Origin: Deltaproteobacteria bacterium
GTDB taxonomy: Bacteria > Myxococcota_A > UBA796 > UBA2385
DNA: 7,086 bases
NCBI GenBank assembly: GCA_947462115.1
Contig: CANHON010000242.1
Span: forward strand, 1 to 7,086
Reading direction: 5' to 3'
Made by a program: the position numbers and the translations under genes. The notes beneath the pieces were generated by a model. The model was not told where the DNA came from and made no database searches. It saw nothing but the letters and a program-made list of their open reading frames with translations. Positions 6,397 through 7,086 of this stretch are shown here, in pieces. Numbering within the stretch: position 1 is the stretch's first letter; the number at the start of each line of letters is the position of its first letter.

Positions 6397-6400
6397 GAGG
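6397..6400 (+). promoter_or_regulatory. Possible ribosome binding site for the glycosyltransferase
   Basis: GAGG at 6397-6400 lies 6 nt before CTG at 6407. It is the best-placed Shine-Dalgarno-like word ahead of any in-frame ATG, GTG, TTG or CTG near the start of the glycosyltransferase frame. Short purine words are common by chance, so this is only modest support. Confidence 0.3.
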
Positions 6401-6406
6401 CCTCCC

Positions 6407-7086
6407 CTGCCCCACCGATCCAGCCGACCCGAGCTGCTCCACGTGGACAGCGCCACCGAGTGGCGGGGCGGCCAGATGTTGTTGTTGCGCCTCGCGACCG
6501 CCCAGCGGCGGGCCGGCCTGCAGGTGGCCGTCGCCTGCCCCGAGGCGGGCCGGCTGTGGGCCGAGCTCGGCCAGGCGGGGGTACCGCGCCTCGCCATCCC
6601 CCCGGGACCTTCGCCGCGGGCCGCGCTGCGCATCTGGGCGGCCGGCGCCGCGCTCCACGTGGCGCACACCAGCCACGCCCACGGGGCCTGCGCGCCGCTG
6701 CCCACCCCGCTGGTGGTGCACCGCTGGGTCGATCACCCGCCCCGCGCCAGCTGGAAGTACCGGCGACCGGAGGCCTACGCCGCCTGCACCGAAGCGGTGG
6801 CGCGGCTGCTGCGGGCGGTGGGCTGTCGGCGGGTCGCGGTCGTGCCCGGGGGCACGGACCCGCCGCTGCCCGGGCCGCCCGCGGCCGATGCCCCAGATGT
6901 GATCGCGCTGGGCGCCGCTGTTCCCGACAAGGGCCACGATGTGCTGGCGGCGGCCGCGGCGGCCCTCCCGGGGCTGCGCTTCGCGGTGGCCGGCCCCGGC
7001 ACCGAGGCGAGCCCCTGGTGCCGGGGCGCGCTGCGCGGGCTCGGGCTGCGCGAGGACACCACCGCTTTGCTGCGGGGCGCGCAGGT
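6407..7086 (+). CDS. GT4-type glycosyltransferase, N-terminal part (runs off the right edge)
   Basis: This partial gene (226 full codons here) encodes a GT-B fold glycosyltransferase of the GT4 kind, which transfers a sugar from a nucleotide-sugar donor to a growing glycan or lipid, usually on the cytoplasmic side. Numbering from CTG 6407: LLHVDSATEWRGGQ (10-23) is the first beta strand with the glycine loop; ALHVAHTSHAHG (82-93) and PLVVHRWVDHPP (101-112) belong to the acceptor domain; VVPGGTDPP (145-153) is the inter-domain link; ALGAAVPDKGHDVL (167-180) with Lys175 and FAVAGPGTE (192-200) begin the donor-binding domain. The ETE donor motif expected further on lies beyond the window. The frame contains no ATG before residue 24, which is already inside the glycine-loop region. 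The start at CTG 6407 rests on GAGG 6 nt upstream; CTG 6434 and GTG 6443 are alternatives, the latter cutting into the first strand. Donor and acceptor cannot be told. Divergent from the M16 block, so probably a separate unit. Confidence 0.85.
   Translation, partial: MPHRSSRPELLHVDSATEWRGGQMLLLRLATAQRRAGLQVAVACPEAGRLWAELGQAGVPRLAIPPGPSPRAALRIWAAGAALHVAHTSHAHGACAPLPTPLVVHRWVDHPPRASWKYRRPEAYAACTEAVARLLRAVGCRRVAVVPGGTDPPLPGPPAADAPDVIALGAAVPDKGHDVLAAAAAALPGLRFAVAGPGTEASPWCRGALRGLGLREDTTALLRGAQ

Larger units (their letters stand above)
6254..6406. promoter_or_regulatory. Divergent intergenic region between the M16 operon and the glycosyltransferase
   Basis: These 153 bases separate two genes that point away from each other, so promoters for both are expected here. 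I cannot identify a convincing -35/-10 pair. The only AT-leaning patch is around 6314-6321 (ccatatcc), which could hold a weak -10 in either direction. The region also carries the 8-base tandem repeats at 6327-6359. The left boundary is the GTG of the M16 gene; the right boundary depends on the uncertain glycosyltransferase start. Confidence 0.4.

Noticed and set aside
6084..6902. A 272-codon plus-strand open frame overlapping the M16 signal-peptide region and the glycosyltransferase.
   Set aside because: It reads the glycosyltransferase DNA in the wrong frame and the M16 gene in antisense. The frame starting near 6407 carries the GT4 motifs instead.
6254..6937. An N-terminal extension of the M16 peptidase to an ATG at 6937.
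   Set aside because: It would add 228 residues of Arg/Gly/Pro-rich sequence before the signal peptide and run antisense through the glycosyltransferase gene. The GTG at 6253 has AGGAG at 5 nt and gives a normal exported protein.

Overview
The window is very GC-rich DNA (above roughly 70% G+C by eye). It holds one compact four-gene block on the minus strand and the beginning of a divergent gene on the plus strand. The GC content and the mix of large Asp-rich lipoproteins, paired M16 peptidase homologues and a GT4 glycosyltransferase suggest a Gram-negative bacterium of the myxobacterial or 'deltaproteobacterial' kind. That placement is inference, because no phylogenetic marker gene is present. 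No tRNA, rRNA, CRISPR array, insertion sequence or phage gene was seen.

Layout, in the direction of minus-strand transcription. (1) 6253-4871: an exported, catalytic-type M16 zinc peptidase (HLFEH motif) starting at a GTG with a good AGGAG site. (2) 4869-3406: a lipoprotein M16 homologue without the zinc motif but with the R/Y substrate-binding motif; its ATG lies one base after the stop of the first gene. (3) 3396-2416: a LETM1-like membrane protein whose ribosome binding site overlaps the stop codon of gene 2. (4) 2327-228: after an 88-nt gap, a 699-residue probable lipoprotein with five MopE-like Asp/Cys metal-binding repeats and a C-terminal region of about 370 residues that I do not recognise. 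The last 227 bases at the left edge hold no gene I can defend, only a GC-rich hairpin that may follow the operon.

On the plus strand, from about 6407 off the right edge, is the N-terminal half of a GT4-type glycosyltransferase. It has no ATG at its apparent start; CTG at 6407 is the best-supported choice and remains uncertain. The 153 bases between the divergent genes hold a short tandem repeat made of four 8-base units.

Genes 1 and 2 most likely form one heterodimeric envelope protease: zinc chemistry in one subunit, substrate docking in the other, and a lipid anchor on the docking subunit. Gene 3 is translationally coupled to them and is an integral or membrane-associated protein of a family known mainly from mitochondrial cation/proton exchange. 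Gene 4 has several predicted divalent-metal loops. A shared role in envelope or cation homeostasis is possible but is only a hypothesis from gene order. The glycosyltransferase is divergent and probably belongs to a separate polysaccharide or glycolipid unit.
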